Positions 1-7,931 of a stretch of 64,000 nt of DNA are shown here, piece after piece (the first letter of the stretch is position 1; each line of letters opens with the position of its first letter). Source of the DNA: Mesorhizobium tianshanense (GTDB lineage Bacteria; Pseudomonadota; Alphaproteobacteria; Rhizobiales; Rhizobiaceae). Under the pieces are notes generated by a model that was not told where the DNA came from, did not search any database, and saw nothing but the letters and a program-made list of their open reading frames with translations. The position numbers and the translations under genes were made by a program. Where the stretch lies: the NCBI RefSeq assembly GCF_007830515.1, contig NZ_VLKT01000023.1:1-64000 (forward strand), given 5' to 3'.

Positions 1-1290
1 CTGGTGATGTTCAACGTCACCTGATTCCCGCGAAGGAACGCCACCATGACCAAGACTGAAAGTAAGACCGCCAGCGCCGCCGTCAAAGACATTCTGCTTT
101 CGGACCCGCAAGGTCTGCATGAAGTGATCCGTGCGGTGATGCAGGAGGTGCTCGAGGCCGAGATGGACGAGGCTCTGGGTGCTTCGAAAGGCGAGCGCAC
201 ACCGGAGCGGCTCGGCTATCGCTCGGGTTATTATGGCCGCACTCTTGTCACCCGTGTTGGCAAGCTTGAGCTGCGGGTTCCGCAGGACCGGGCCGGGCGC
301 TTCTCCACCGAGCTTTTCGAGCGTTACCAGCGTTCGGAGCGGGCCTTGGTGGCCACACTTGCGGAGATGTATGTGCAGGGCGTTTCGACCCGGAAGGTCA
401 AGGCGATCACGGAAGAGCTGTGTGGCCATGCCTTCTCGGCCTCGTCGATCTCGGCCATCAACAAACGCCTGGACGAGAGCCTGAAGGCCTTTGCCGAGCG
501 CCCGCTTCAAGAGCCGTTTGCCTACCTCATCCTCGACGCCCGTTACGAGAAGGTGCGCGAAGCCGGCATCGTCATGAGCCAGGCGGTGCTGATCGCGGTC
601 GGCATCGACTGGGACGGTCGCCGCCAGATCCTGGCCGTGGAGATGGCCAATCGCGAGAGCCGCTCGGCCTGGAGGGACTTCCTCGTCGGCTTGAAGGCAC
701 GCGGCCTCAGGGGCGTCGAACTGGTCGTGTCCGACGATCATGCCGGCCTGGTCGCGGCGATCGGCGAGGTGATCCCGGAAGCTGCATGGCAGCGCTGCTA
801 CGTGCACTTCCTCAGGAACGCGCTCGATCACCTGCCGAGAAAGCATGGCGACGACTGCCTGCAGGAACTGCGCTGGCTCTACGACCGGCGCGATCTCGCC
901 GAGGCCAAGGCCGATCTCGCCGCATGGCTTGCCAAATGGTCGGCCCGCTACCCACGACTGACGACATGGGTGGAGGAGACCATCGAGTACACGCTGACCT
1001 TCTTTCGTCTGCCACGCCAGCACCACAAACATCTGAAGAGCACCAACATGCTTGAACGGCTCAACGAGGAAATCCGACGGCGCACCTATGTCGTGCGCAT
1101 CTTTCCAAACTCACAGAGTTGCCTGCGCCTCGTCAGGGCACTGGCCGTCGAAACCAACGAAAACTGGATGGAGGCCAACCGCTACATCAACATGGACGAC
1201 CTGCGCGAGCACAAGAAGCTCGCTCTGCGCCAAGCCGCATGACCAGCTCCATGGCCGCCCCTTTTTGCAGAACTTGACGCACACAACCTC
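1..1290 (+). mobile_element. IS256-family insertion sequence (left end outside window)
   Basis: The element is defined by its transposase gene; only the right side is fully in the window. About 30 bases after the stop codon the text GCAGAACTTGACGCACAC looks like a terminal inverted-repeat arm, but the left arm lies before base 1, so neither the pairing nor a target duplication can be tested. The right boundary is approximate. The neighbours to the right (DUF2161, DUF982) are typical accessory genes of rhizobia. Confidence 0.55.
46..1242 (+). CDS. IS256-family transposase (Mutator type)
   Basis: This 398-residue protein is a DDE transposase that cuts and joins the ends of its own insertion sequence. 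Family features are visible in order: an N-terminal region with the GYRSGYYGR stretch, a first catalytic Asp in LILDARYEKVRE (about residue 163), a second in VVSDDHAGL (about 230), the conserved WQRCYVHFLRN block just after it, and the catalytic Glu in NMLERLNEEIRRR (about 337). Length is normal for IS256 members (around 400) and there is no frameshift, so it may be active. The ATG is preceded by GAAGGAA. No other copy was seen in this window. Confidence 0.95.
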   Translation: MTKTESKTASAAVKDILLSDPQGLHEVIRAVMQEVLEAEMDEALGASKGERTPERLGYRSGYYGRTLVTRVGKLELRVPQDRAGRFSTELFERYQRSERALVATLAEMYVQGVSTRKVKAITEELCGHAFSASSISAINKRLDESLKAFAERPLQEPFAYLILDARYEKVREAGIVMSQAVLIAVGIDWDGRRQILAVEMANRESRSAWRDFLVGLKARGLRGVELVVSDDHAGLVAAIGEVIPEAAWQRCYVHFLRNALDHLPRKHGDDCLQELRWLYDRRDLAEAKADLAAWLAKWSARYPRLTTWVEETIEYTLTFFRLPRQHHKHLKSTNMLERLNEEIRRRTYVVRIFPNSQSCLRLVRALAVETNENWMEANRYINMDDLREHKKLALRQAA

Positions 1291-1385
1291 GAAAGACGCG
1301 CCTTAGAGTTTGCTTCTGGCACTCCGCACATGAGGCGGCAAGATGCTGTGCCGGCAACTGACGGTTGGGGAATCCGTATCGCATA

Positions 1386-2045
1386 TCATGGAACCCGCTG
1401 CGGCCACCGCTGTAACGCGGCATGGCCAACGTCGGTAAGCGCATAGACGCCGCGCTCGGCCCGGGCGAACCATCCATAGACATTGTGAAGCAGGATCTTG
1501 GCGGCGCGCGGTGAAATGGTTTTCAGATCGCGTGGGCGCTTCGGGCCGTCCGCCATCGCAGCGGCGCAGGCCAGCGCATCCTGTCGGTAAGCGGTCATTA
1601 TCGGGGTTCGGGAACCACCGCCGACCACAGGATCGCCGCGCCGCCGCCGATGCTCGTCCACCAGGCGCGATCTTCGCTTCGGGTCTCGCCTTGGCGGCAA
1701 GGCGGTCGGGCTGAGCAGCAGTTCGACATCGCCGGCGGAGCCAACCCCCAGAAGGCCGAAACCGAGCCGCCGGCAGAGCGCGCGGAACCGGCGATCGTGC
1801 TCGCGGCCCTTGCCGCGGGCCGACATCCTCGCCGCGAGCCAGACCTCGTCGCATGCCGCGGCGCGATCGACACCTTGAAGTACAAGCTCCAGGTTGAACT
1901 GCAGTTTCAATTCGCAAATGATGACCACGGGCGGTTCGCCGTCACGCAGCCCCACGACATCGCAGCCGCCAACTTCACCTTTGACGGTGAATTCCAGGCT
2001 CTCAAGAAACCGCTTCACCGGGATATACAGAGACGTTTCCTGCAT
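1386..2045 (-). CDS. DUF2161-family putative PD-(D/E)XK phosphodiesterase
   Basis: The protein has 219 residues from the chosen start. An upstream start at 2153 would add 36 residues, but family members begin close to the motif ETSLYIPVKRFLE, so the ATG at 2045 is preferred. The core GGCDVVGL followed about 15 residues later by ICELKL fits the D...ExK active-site pattern of the restriction-endonuclease-like fold. The C-terminal part (RPRDLKTISPRAAKILLHNVYGWF, split by family homology) resembles a small winged-helix-like tail. The cellular role of DUF2161 proteins is not known. It sits between an IS element and a DUF982 gene, in an accessory setting. Confidence 0.72.
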   Translation of the reverse strand: MQETSLYIPVKRFLESLEFTVKGEVGGCDVVGLRDGEPPVVIICELKLQFNLELVLQGVDRAAACDEVWLAARMSARGKGREHDRRFRALCRRLGFGLLGVGSAGDVELLLSPTALPPRRDPKRRSRLVDEHRRRRGDPVVGGGSRTPIMTAYRQDALACAAAMADGPKRPRDLKTISPRAAKILLHNVYGWFARAERGVYALTDVGHAALQRWPQRVP

Positions 2046-2189
2046 GCCGGAGCCATAGCCGATTCGAACCGGGTTCGCCCACAGCCGCCGAAGACCACGC
2101 CACTCTGGGGGTAGATTTTCCACTCGTCGAACGCATGAAGCTATGTGATGCATCAGGCAGTTCGCTGGGGCTGCCTGGCTGCCCGGCCC

Positions 2190-2486
2190 CTAAGCTCTCA
2201 GCCCCCTAGCCCCGCCTCCTCGCTTGCCCGGAATCATCATGTCCCTGGCAAGCAGGCTGCTCACCCGGCAGAACGCCATGAACGCCCGGCAAGCATCCTC
2301 GGTCTTGACCAGGTCGACCGTGGCGCCGAAGCAGGCATTGAACGCAGCCTGATAAACCGGGCCCTGCCGGCGAACCGGCCAGCCCTGCAGGAAATCGAGC
2401 GCCTGTTCGACGCTGTATATCTCCTCGATCGGCAAACCGGGCGCGGGCGTGATGCGCACCGGTAGCTGGAATTGCAACCTGTCCAT
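2190..2486 (-). CDS. DUF982 domain protein
   Basis: A small protein of 98 residues. The start at 2486 is chosen because GGGAGAGAAACG lies just upstream and the family homology begins at MDRLQFQLPVRI. Hallmarks of DUF982, a family almost restricted to rhizobia, are the EEIYSVEQALDFLQGWP segment and the following GPVYQAAFNAC helix. Function is unknown. The leader, upstream of the ATG, holds a perfect 11-bp inverted repeat (2499-2509 with 2518-2528) that could act on transcription or mRNA stability. Confidence 0.75.
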   Translation of the reverse strand: MDRLQFQLPVRITPAPGLPIEEIYSVEQALDFLQGWPVRRQGPVYQAAFNACFGATVDLVKTEDACRAFMAFCRVSSLLARDMMIPGKRGGGARGLRA

Positions 2487-2909
2487 TCGTTTCTCTCCCG
2501 AGCGGCGTTCCCGCAGCAACGCCGCTCGTCGCAAGAAGTTGCCTTGGCCGGCTTCGCGCCTGGGGCTCAACCTTCTCGGAGGTGGCTGACGGCAAGGTCA
2601 AATCGCGCCGTCACCTCGATTCGAAGCCCCGCGACGGGCTGGCGTCGCAGCCTGAAACACAAAACCCGCCTCAACCAATCCGTCGCCGCGAAAAAGCATC
2701 AACCTGGGTTGGCTGCCCTAATTTGGGCTGCACGCCTTCGCGCAACGCGGGCTCGGAGGCACAAAGGTGAGCCCGCAAGGCATGAAATTCGCCGGCTTAT
2801 GCCCGTCGCCGGCAGTTCGTCCTTGAACCTTGTGCCGTCCGGTGCCAAATCTGGGAGGATTTTCGCGCGGGCTCATCAGGAGCCCTTTCTTCCGGCAAGA
2901 CGGACAAGA
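2487..2909. other. Intergenic region between DUF982 gene and map
   Basis: 423 bases with no convincing gene. Contents seen: the 11-bp perfect hairpin CGAGCGGCGTT / AACGCCGCTCG at 2499-2528 next to the DUF982 gene, and the map promoter region. A long in-frame extension of map crosses it but has no family support. Confidence 0.5.
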
Positions 2910-3737
2910 ATGGTCACCTATCTCGACGCCGCCACGGCACCGCTCAGAAACACCGGCCAGATCCGCCTCTACGGCGAGGAAGGCTTCGCCGGCATGCGCA
3001 AGGCCTGCGATCTCACCGCGCGCTGTCTCGACGAACTGGTGTCGATGGTCGCGCCGGGCGTCACCACCGAAGCGATCGACCGTTTCGTCTTCGAGTTCGG
3101 CATGGATCACGGCGCATTGCCGGCGACGCTCAACTATCGCGGCTACACCAAGTCGTCCTGCACCTCGATCAACCATGTCGTCTGCCATGGCATTCCCGAT
3201 AACAAGCCGTTGAAGGACGGCGACATCGTCAACATCGACGTCACCTACATCCTCGACGGCTGGCACGGCGATTCCTCGCGCATGTATCCGGTAGGCACGA
3301 TCAAGCGCGCCGCCGAGCGCCTGCTCGAGGTCACGCACGAATGCCTGATGCGCGGCATCGCCGCCATCAAGCCCGGCGCCCGTACCGGCGCCATCGGCGC
3401 CGCCATCCAGACCTATGCCGAAAGCGAGCGCTGCTCGGTGGTCCGCGATTTCTGCGGCCACGGCGTCGGCCAGCTCTTTCACGATGCGCCCAACATCCTG
3501 CACTATGGCAACGCCAGCGAGGGCGTCGAGATGCGGCCGGGCATGATCTTCACCGTCGAGCCGATGATCAATCTCGGCCGGCCGCACGTGAAAGTGCTGT
3601 CGGACGGCTGGACGGCAGTGACACGCGACCGCTCGCTGTCGGCGCAGTACGAGCACACGATCGGCGTCACCGAGACCGGATGCGAGATTTTCACGCTGTC
3701 GCCAAAAAACCTCGACCGCCCCGGCCTGCCGGCATAG
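2910..3737 (+). CDS. map: Methionine aminopeptidase type I
   Basis: Removes the N-terminal methionine from nascent proteins in the cytoplasm. The protein has 275 residues, normal for type I MetAP; the open frame extends far upstream but homology starts at MVTYLDAATAPLR, so the ATG at 2910 is used. Metal and catalytic residues are visible: the His in NYRGYTKSSCTSINHVVCHG (split), Asp in VNIDVTYILDGWHGD, His in FCGHGVGQLFHDAP, Glu in FTVEPMINLG and the last Glu in QYEHTIGVTETG. It is followed closely by radC, an arrangement seen in several alphaproteobacteria. Confidence 0.95.
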   Translation: MVTYLDAATAPLRNTGQIRLYGEEGFAGMRKACDLTARCLDELVSMVAPGVTTEAIDRFVFEFGMDHGALPATLNYRGYTKSSCTSINHVVCHGIPDNKPLKDGDIVNIDVTYILDGWHGDSSRMYPVGTIKRAAERLLEVTHECLMRGIAAIKPGARTGAIGAAIQTYAESERCSVVRDFCGHGVGQLFHDAPNILHYGNASEGVEMRPGMIFTVEPMINLGRPHVKVLSDGWTAVTRDRSLSAQYEHTIGVTETGCEIFTLSPKNLDRPGLPA

Positions 3738-3785
3738 TGTTTCTCCCGGCGCCGGACCTTTCCGGTCGGGGGAAGTGGGCAGCCT

Positions 3786-4542
3786 ATGGCGACAAAGAGC
3801 GACGACGAGCGGAGTTTCTTCTCCGAAAATCAGATCCAGCCTCCAGCGAAAACCAGGGCGACCGAAGAAAAGCCGCATTATCTCGGTCACCGCGACCGCT
3901 TGCGCCAACGGTTCGCCACCGCGGGTTCCGACGCCCTTCCCGACTACGAGTTGCTGGAGCTCTTGCTCTTTCGCCTGATCCCCCGCGCCGACACCAAACC
4001 CGTCGCCAAGGCATTGCTGACACGCTTCGGCACGCTGGCCGAGGTGCTTGGCGCGCCCGTCGCGCGGCTTGAGGAGGTCAAGGGGATCGGTCCGGCGGGT
4101 GGCGCTCGATCTGAAGATCATTGCCGCGACCGCCCAACGCGCGGCACGCAGCGAGATCACGGGCCGCGAGGTCTTGTCGACGTGGACGCAGGTCCTCGAA
4201 TACTGCCGGTCAGTCATGGCCTTCGAGGAACGTGAGCAGTTCCGTATCCTGTTTCTCGACAAGAAGAACGCGCTGATCGCCGACGAGGTGCAGCAGGTCG
4301 GCACCGTCGACCACACGCCGGTCTATCCGCGTGAGGTGGTCAAGCGCGCGCTCGAACTCTCCGCCACGGCGATCATTCTGGCGCACAATCATCCTTCGGG
4401 AGACCCCACGCCCTCGCGCGCCGACATCGAGATGACCAAGCTGGTCATCGCAACGGCCAAACCGCTCGGCATTGCCGTCCACGATCACATCATCATCGGC
4501 AAGAAGGGCCACTCGAGCATGAAGGGCCTGCTGCTGATCTAA
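3786..4542 (+). pseudogene. radC: radC-family JAMM protein, disrupted by a +1 frameshift
   Basis: RadC (UPF0758) has an N-terminal HhH region and a C-terminal JAB1/MPN-type metalloprotease-like domain; its real function is still disputed. The N-terminal part is read from ATG 3786 (HYLGHRDRLRQRF, then DYELLELLLF) up to VKGIGPA. The rest (VALDLKIIAATAQRAAR to KGLLLI, with HNHPSGDPTPS as the metal site) is in the next frame. Removing one G from the GGG at 4097-4099 joins both parts into a 251-residue protein of normal family length. Either the gene is a recent pseudogene or the base is a sequencing error; every other part of the gene is intact. Confidence 0.85.
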
Positions 4543-4619
4543 GCTGCGGCCATCGACCGCGCCATGCCTCTCGATACAGGAGCATCAAACCGCGACTGAA
4601 ATGACCGGCCAGGCCCAGG

Positions 4620-5624
4620 TCAGTCACCATGGCTCATCATCAGGTTGGACGCGGTCTGGAAACCAGACACCGCGCCAATGGCACTCCGCAGATTGGCGGC
4701 CTTGCGAACATGAGGAAAATGCTCCCGCCATGCGTCGATATAGGCGAACACCTTTCCGGTCCGGTTGTCCAGAACCAGCACGTTTCGCCCTAGCTCATTC
4801 GACAATATGAAGGCATGCAGCCGGTCGGTGATGACAGTCCGCGCCGGCCGCAGCAGCGACACCGCGCTTGCCACCTTGGCAGAGGTCACCCAGTCCTGCG
4901 TGCCGAGTTTTTTGGAGCGCGGAGCAACCGCGAGAGCGAACTTGCCAAAGCGGTTCCAGGCGACCTGGGCCTTCAGATCGCGCCAGTCGAACACCTCGAT
5001 TGCCGCTGGGTCCACGGGCTGCGACGCCTCCCGATCGTTTCGCAGGACGGCGCGGAGGTCGGCGGTGGGTGCGGATGGTTCGAAATGCAGCGCATGGGCG
5101 AGATCCGGGCAAAGCGTGCTTTCTAGGCCAAGCAACCGTTCGAGATCGGCCCGTGACTTTTCCTCACGCGCAAAGAAGATCACCGGCTCCCGGTTGCTCA
5201 GCACGCGCCGTGTCTCCTCGAGCACCGCGGCATCGGTTTCGGCCATCCATGCGCAGCTTGCAGGAAGCTGGACGACGGGATTCCTCGGAACGAGCGAAAG
5301 AACGCGTAGGCGCGCGCGGTGGTGCCGGGAATAAAAGTCCCCGAAATTCCCCCCGCCCAGAAAATAGATCACTCCGTCGCCGATCGCGGAACGACACCTT
5401 TGCGCCGAAAAATTCTTCAGCGCCGAGGTGTAGGCTGGCGGTGTTCCGTTGAGCTTGTCGAGGACGGCTCGGGTGCCGAGCCAGATTGCCGCATCGCCGG
5501 GATTTAAATAATCCGGATAGTCGATCAGGGCATAGGGCGCGTTGGTGCGAACGGGCATAAGCCTGTCGAAAAGAACCGATTTCAGGGATGTCGGGGGCCG
5601 TCTCTCAGATGGCGTCGAGCTCAT
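4620..5624 (-). CDS. Polysaccharide pyruvyl transferase family protein
   Basis: A 334-residue protein of the PF04230 type, which adds pyruvate ketals to sugars of exopolysaccharides or related glycans. Motifs seen: LIDYPDYLNPGDAAIWLG near the N-terminus, the glycine-rich YFLGGGNFGDFY, VQLPAS, and the C-terminal VITDRLHAFILS, which matches the conserved RLH of the family. The start overlaps the end of the upstream glycosyltransferase gene by 20 bases on the same strand, so the two are translationally linked; GGTAGGCG precedes the ATG. The substrate cannot be read from sequence. Confidence 0.85.
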   Translation of the reverse strand: MSSTPSERRPPTSLKSVLFDRLMPVRTNAPYALIDYPDYLNPGDAAIWLGTRAVLDKLNGTPPAYTSALKNFSAQRCRSAIGDGVIYFLGGGNFGDFYSRHHRARLRVLSLVPRNPVVQLPASCAWMAETDAAVLEETRRVLSNREPVIFFAREEKSRADLERLLGLESTLCPDLAHALHFEPSAPTADLRAVLRNDREASQPVDPAAIEVFDWRDLKAQVAWNRFGKFALAVAPRSKKLGTQDWVTSAKVASAVSLLRPARTVITDRLHAFILSNELGRNVLVLDNRTGKVFAYIDAWREHFPHVRKAANLRSAIGAVSGFQTASNLMMSHGD

Positions 5625-6411
5625 CGCCTACCATTCTCGCGTGGCCGGTTGTTTCCAGCCATCTCCGGCCTGGCGGCCTGTGTGCCGCATTGACATGGGT
5701 TCTATGCCTGAACTGCAACTGGTATAGGCTGTTTCGGACGAAGCGCGTCAAAAAACTCTGGTGGCACGATTGACCTCGACCAGCTTCGATCTCGCTGCTC
5801 GACAGGTGATCGGCGCGCCGCGACACCGGCGACGGCTGTACAAGCTTCACGCATGAACCGTGTTCCCACCAATGCTTCATAAAAAGATCGACGGGGCGCC
5901 CAAACGGTACGCTTGCCCTGGCAAGTTCCCTGGCGGCTGGTCTCGTAATCGCATAGGCGGCGGTCGACATCGGGATAATTCTGGGCGTGCCGTAGCTGTA
6001 ACCGTTCGGCAGGGTCACCGCATCGCCGAGGGTTTTTACCTTGTTGCTGTAGAGTTTCAGTATGTCCCAGTCCGGCTCTCTGCCGCTGATTTCTGAGAGC
6101 AGCTTGTATAGCGAGCCGTCGAATTCGACGTCATCCTCGAAAACGAAAGCGGCCGGAGATTTCCCGCCGCCGATCTGCGCCCAGACGTCGATATGGCTGA
6201 GAAAACAGGCGACCTCCGACAGCGCAAGCGCGCGCTTGCTGAACCGCGGCGGCGGATTTGCGACAAAGCGCCGCGCATCGGCGTCGGTCAGCGTTTGCCA
6301 ATCGTGAGCGGCAACGCGGATGAACGGCAGCCCACAGCGATCCATCAGCGCTTGAGTTGCAGACATGCGATCTTGCGCGCGGTCCAGATTGATGATGAAA
6401 ATGGGCCACAT
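5605..6411 (-). CDS. Glycosyltransferase family 25 (LPS-type) protein
   Basis: A 268-residue enzyme of the GT25 family, which transfers sugars (often galactose) to lipopolysaccharide or other surface glycans. It begins with the family signature PIFIINLDRAQDRM, then SEVACFLSHIDVW, then the acidic FEDDVEF that would hold the donor sugar nucleotide and metal, then the DILKLYSN stretch and STAAYAITRPAA. It is the first gene of a leftward pair with the pyruvyltransferase. A 362-base divergent promoter region separates it from the PP-loop gene. Confidence 0.85.
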   Translation of the reverse strand: MWPIFIINLDRAQDRMSATQALMDRCGLPFIRVAAHDWQTLTDADARRFVANPPPRFSKRALALSEVACFLSHIDVWAQIGGGKSPAAFVFEDDVEFDGSLYKLLSEISGREPDWDILKLYSNKVKTLGDAVTLPNGYSYGTPRIIPMSTAAYAITRPAARELARASVPFGRPVDLFMKHWWEHGSCVKLVQPSPVSRRADHLSSSEIEAGRGQSCHQSFLTRFVRNSLYQLQFRHRTHVNAAHRPPGRRWLETTGHARMVGDELDAI

Positions 6412-6773
6412 ACGTTATTATTCCCCCCGCAAACCCGACGCGTTGGCCGGCGGCGAGTTCACACAAAACAATGGCACAAACATCAGGCGCGAGGAAGCGG
6501 CACCGCGCGATCTATGTCCCAGAAAGCTGCTGGGTTGCGGCGCGCGTTTTCGATTCCTGGTTGGGAACGGGCAATTAGATCGCCGAAATCCGGCATTTTG
6601 ACCGAGGCAGTGGCCTGAGGCCGTCGCCTGCGTTGACGAAACAGGCGCGAACACGGCTGAGACGGCGCCGGCAACTGGGGCGCCGGCGAAATTCGCTCGA
6701 CACTGTTGCCGCGATTTTGCATGCAGGCCGGGCCACAGATGTTTGAAACGTTACAAAACGCGCCAGAGGCTTG
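6412..6773. other. Divergent intergenic region (GT25 / PP-loop ATPase)
   Basis: About 360 bases without a credible gene, holding the promoters of both flanking divergent genes. No operator or RNA structure strong enough to name was found. Confidence 0.5.
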
Positions 6774-7931
6774 ATGCTGCCACCCCTTGAGCTTTCATTC
6801 GAAGAACAAAGCGGTATCCCGGACCCGTCCCTGCTGGTCGTCGCCATCAAGGGCGGCCGACTCAGGCGGAGCGTGATCTTCAAATCGTCCGGACCGGGCT
6901 TGAGGAAGTCCGGCGATGTTCTGCTTTGTCTCGGCCTCATCCCCGCGATGGAGCTCGGCTGCGACCTCGTCATAGATATGCCGATCGATACGTCGCTGTT
7001 CGAAAACGCCCAAAGGATCCAGGCCATGCTCTGCGACTGGTATCCTGGCTACCGGCCAGTGAACATCCACGCGGAACGGGCGACCGCGCAGTATCCGCCG
7101 TCGCGCGGATCCGGCGTGTTCTTCTCGGCCGGCGTCGATTCGTCCTATTCCCTTGTGGATGCGCGATCCCGTCTCGACGGGCTGGTTACCCTGATCGGTG
7201 CCGATGTCGCGCTTTCAAACAGTCGCGAAGCCGGCCATCTGAAAGCCGTGGCTCGAAATGTCGGCGCCGCCTATGGCCTGGAAACAATCATCATCGAAAC
7301 CGATATCAGGACGGTATTCGACCGGATGATAGGCTGGGTCGAATATCATGGAGCGGTGCTTGGCGCGGTCCGCCATATGCTTGCGGATCGGTTCGAAAAT
7401 CAGCTCATAGCCTCGTCGGCGGATGAATCGTCATGGACCCGCCGATGGGGCTCGCACCCGGCTCTTGATCCTCTGTTCGGCACGGACGGCGCGCGGATCG
7501 AGCACCATGGCCTCGTTCACAGGTTGGCGAAAATCCAACGGATTTTGAGCGAGCCCATGTTGATGAACAACCTCAGGGTTTGCGACTACCAGCACGACAA
7601 TTGTGGCATCTGCGAAGACTGCACCTTCATGGTGCAGGCGCTGGATACATTGGGCGGGCTGGACCGGGCTCCAACGTTTCCCACCGGCGCTTCGGCCGGC
7701 GGCCGGATCAAAGTGACCGGTGAAGGAAGCAAGTCGGACCTCTTGCATCTGGAGGCCGCGGCGACCGCGACCGGTCGGTCGCGCCGCCTCGTCGATGAAA
7801 TCGATCGGGCGATGCGGTGGTACGAGACAAAAAAGAAGATCAACGCAGTTCTGCGGCTGCCTGAGCTGAAGCGACGTTTCAAGCGGCTGAAACGCCGCTA
7901 CCGATATTGGCGGGCGGCGCATCGGGGTTGA
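6774..7931 (+). CDS. QueC-like PP-loop ATPase with a cysteine zinc site
   Basis: 385 residues from the ATG at 6774 (a TTG codon sits just before it). The segment VFFSAGVDSSYSL (about residues 114-126) is a pyrophosphatase-type PP-loop that binds ATP and activates a carboxyl or similar group as an adenylate. VCDYQHDNCGICEDC (about 269-283) gives a C-x6-C-x2-C-x2-C site close to the zinc site of QueC, the 7-cyano-7-deazaguanine synthase. No queuosine or deazapurine genes are nearby, so a different substrate is likely. Known PP-loop relatives include asparagine synthetase-type and tRNA-modifying enzymes. The C-terminus is very basic (KRRFKRLKRRYRYWR). Its end overlaps the convergent Mur-ligase-like gene by 53 bases. 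Confidence 0.72.
   Translation: MLPPLELSFEEQSGIPDPSLLVVAIKGGRLRRSVIFKSSGPGLRKSGDVLLCLGLIPAMELGCDLVIDMPIDTSLFENAQRIQAMLCDWYPGYRPVNIHAERATAQYPPSRGSGVFFSAGVDSSYSLVDARSRLDGLVTLIGADVALSNSREAGHLKAVARNVGAAYGLETIIIETDIRTVFDRMIGWVEYHGAVLGAVRHMLADRFENQLIASSADESSWTRRWGSHPALDPLFGTDGARIEHHGLVHRLAKIQRILSEPMLMNNLRVCDYQHDNCGICEDCTFMVQALDTLGGLDRAPTFPTGASAGGRIKVTGEGSKSDLLHLEAAATATGRSRRLVDEIDRAMRWYETKKKINAVLRLPELKRRFKRLKRRYRYWRAAHRG

Noticed and set aside
2472..2909. An N-terminal extension of methionine aminopeptidase
   Set aside because: The added 146 residues have no family counterpart; the type I enzyme starts at 2910.
3786..4542. RadC as part of a mobile defence island
   Set aside because: It follows map in a common alphaproteobacterial order and no defence genes are near.
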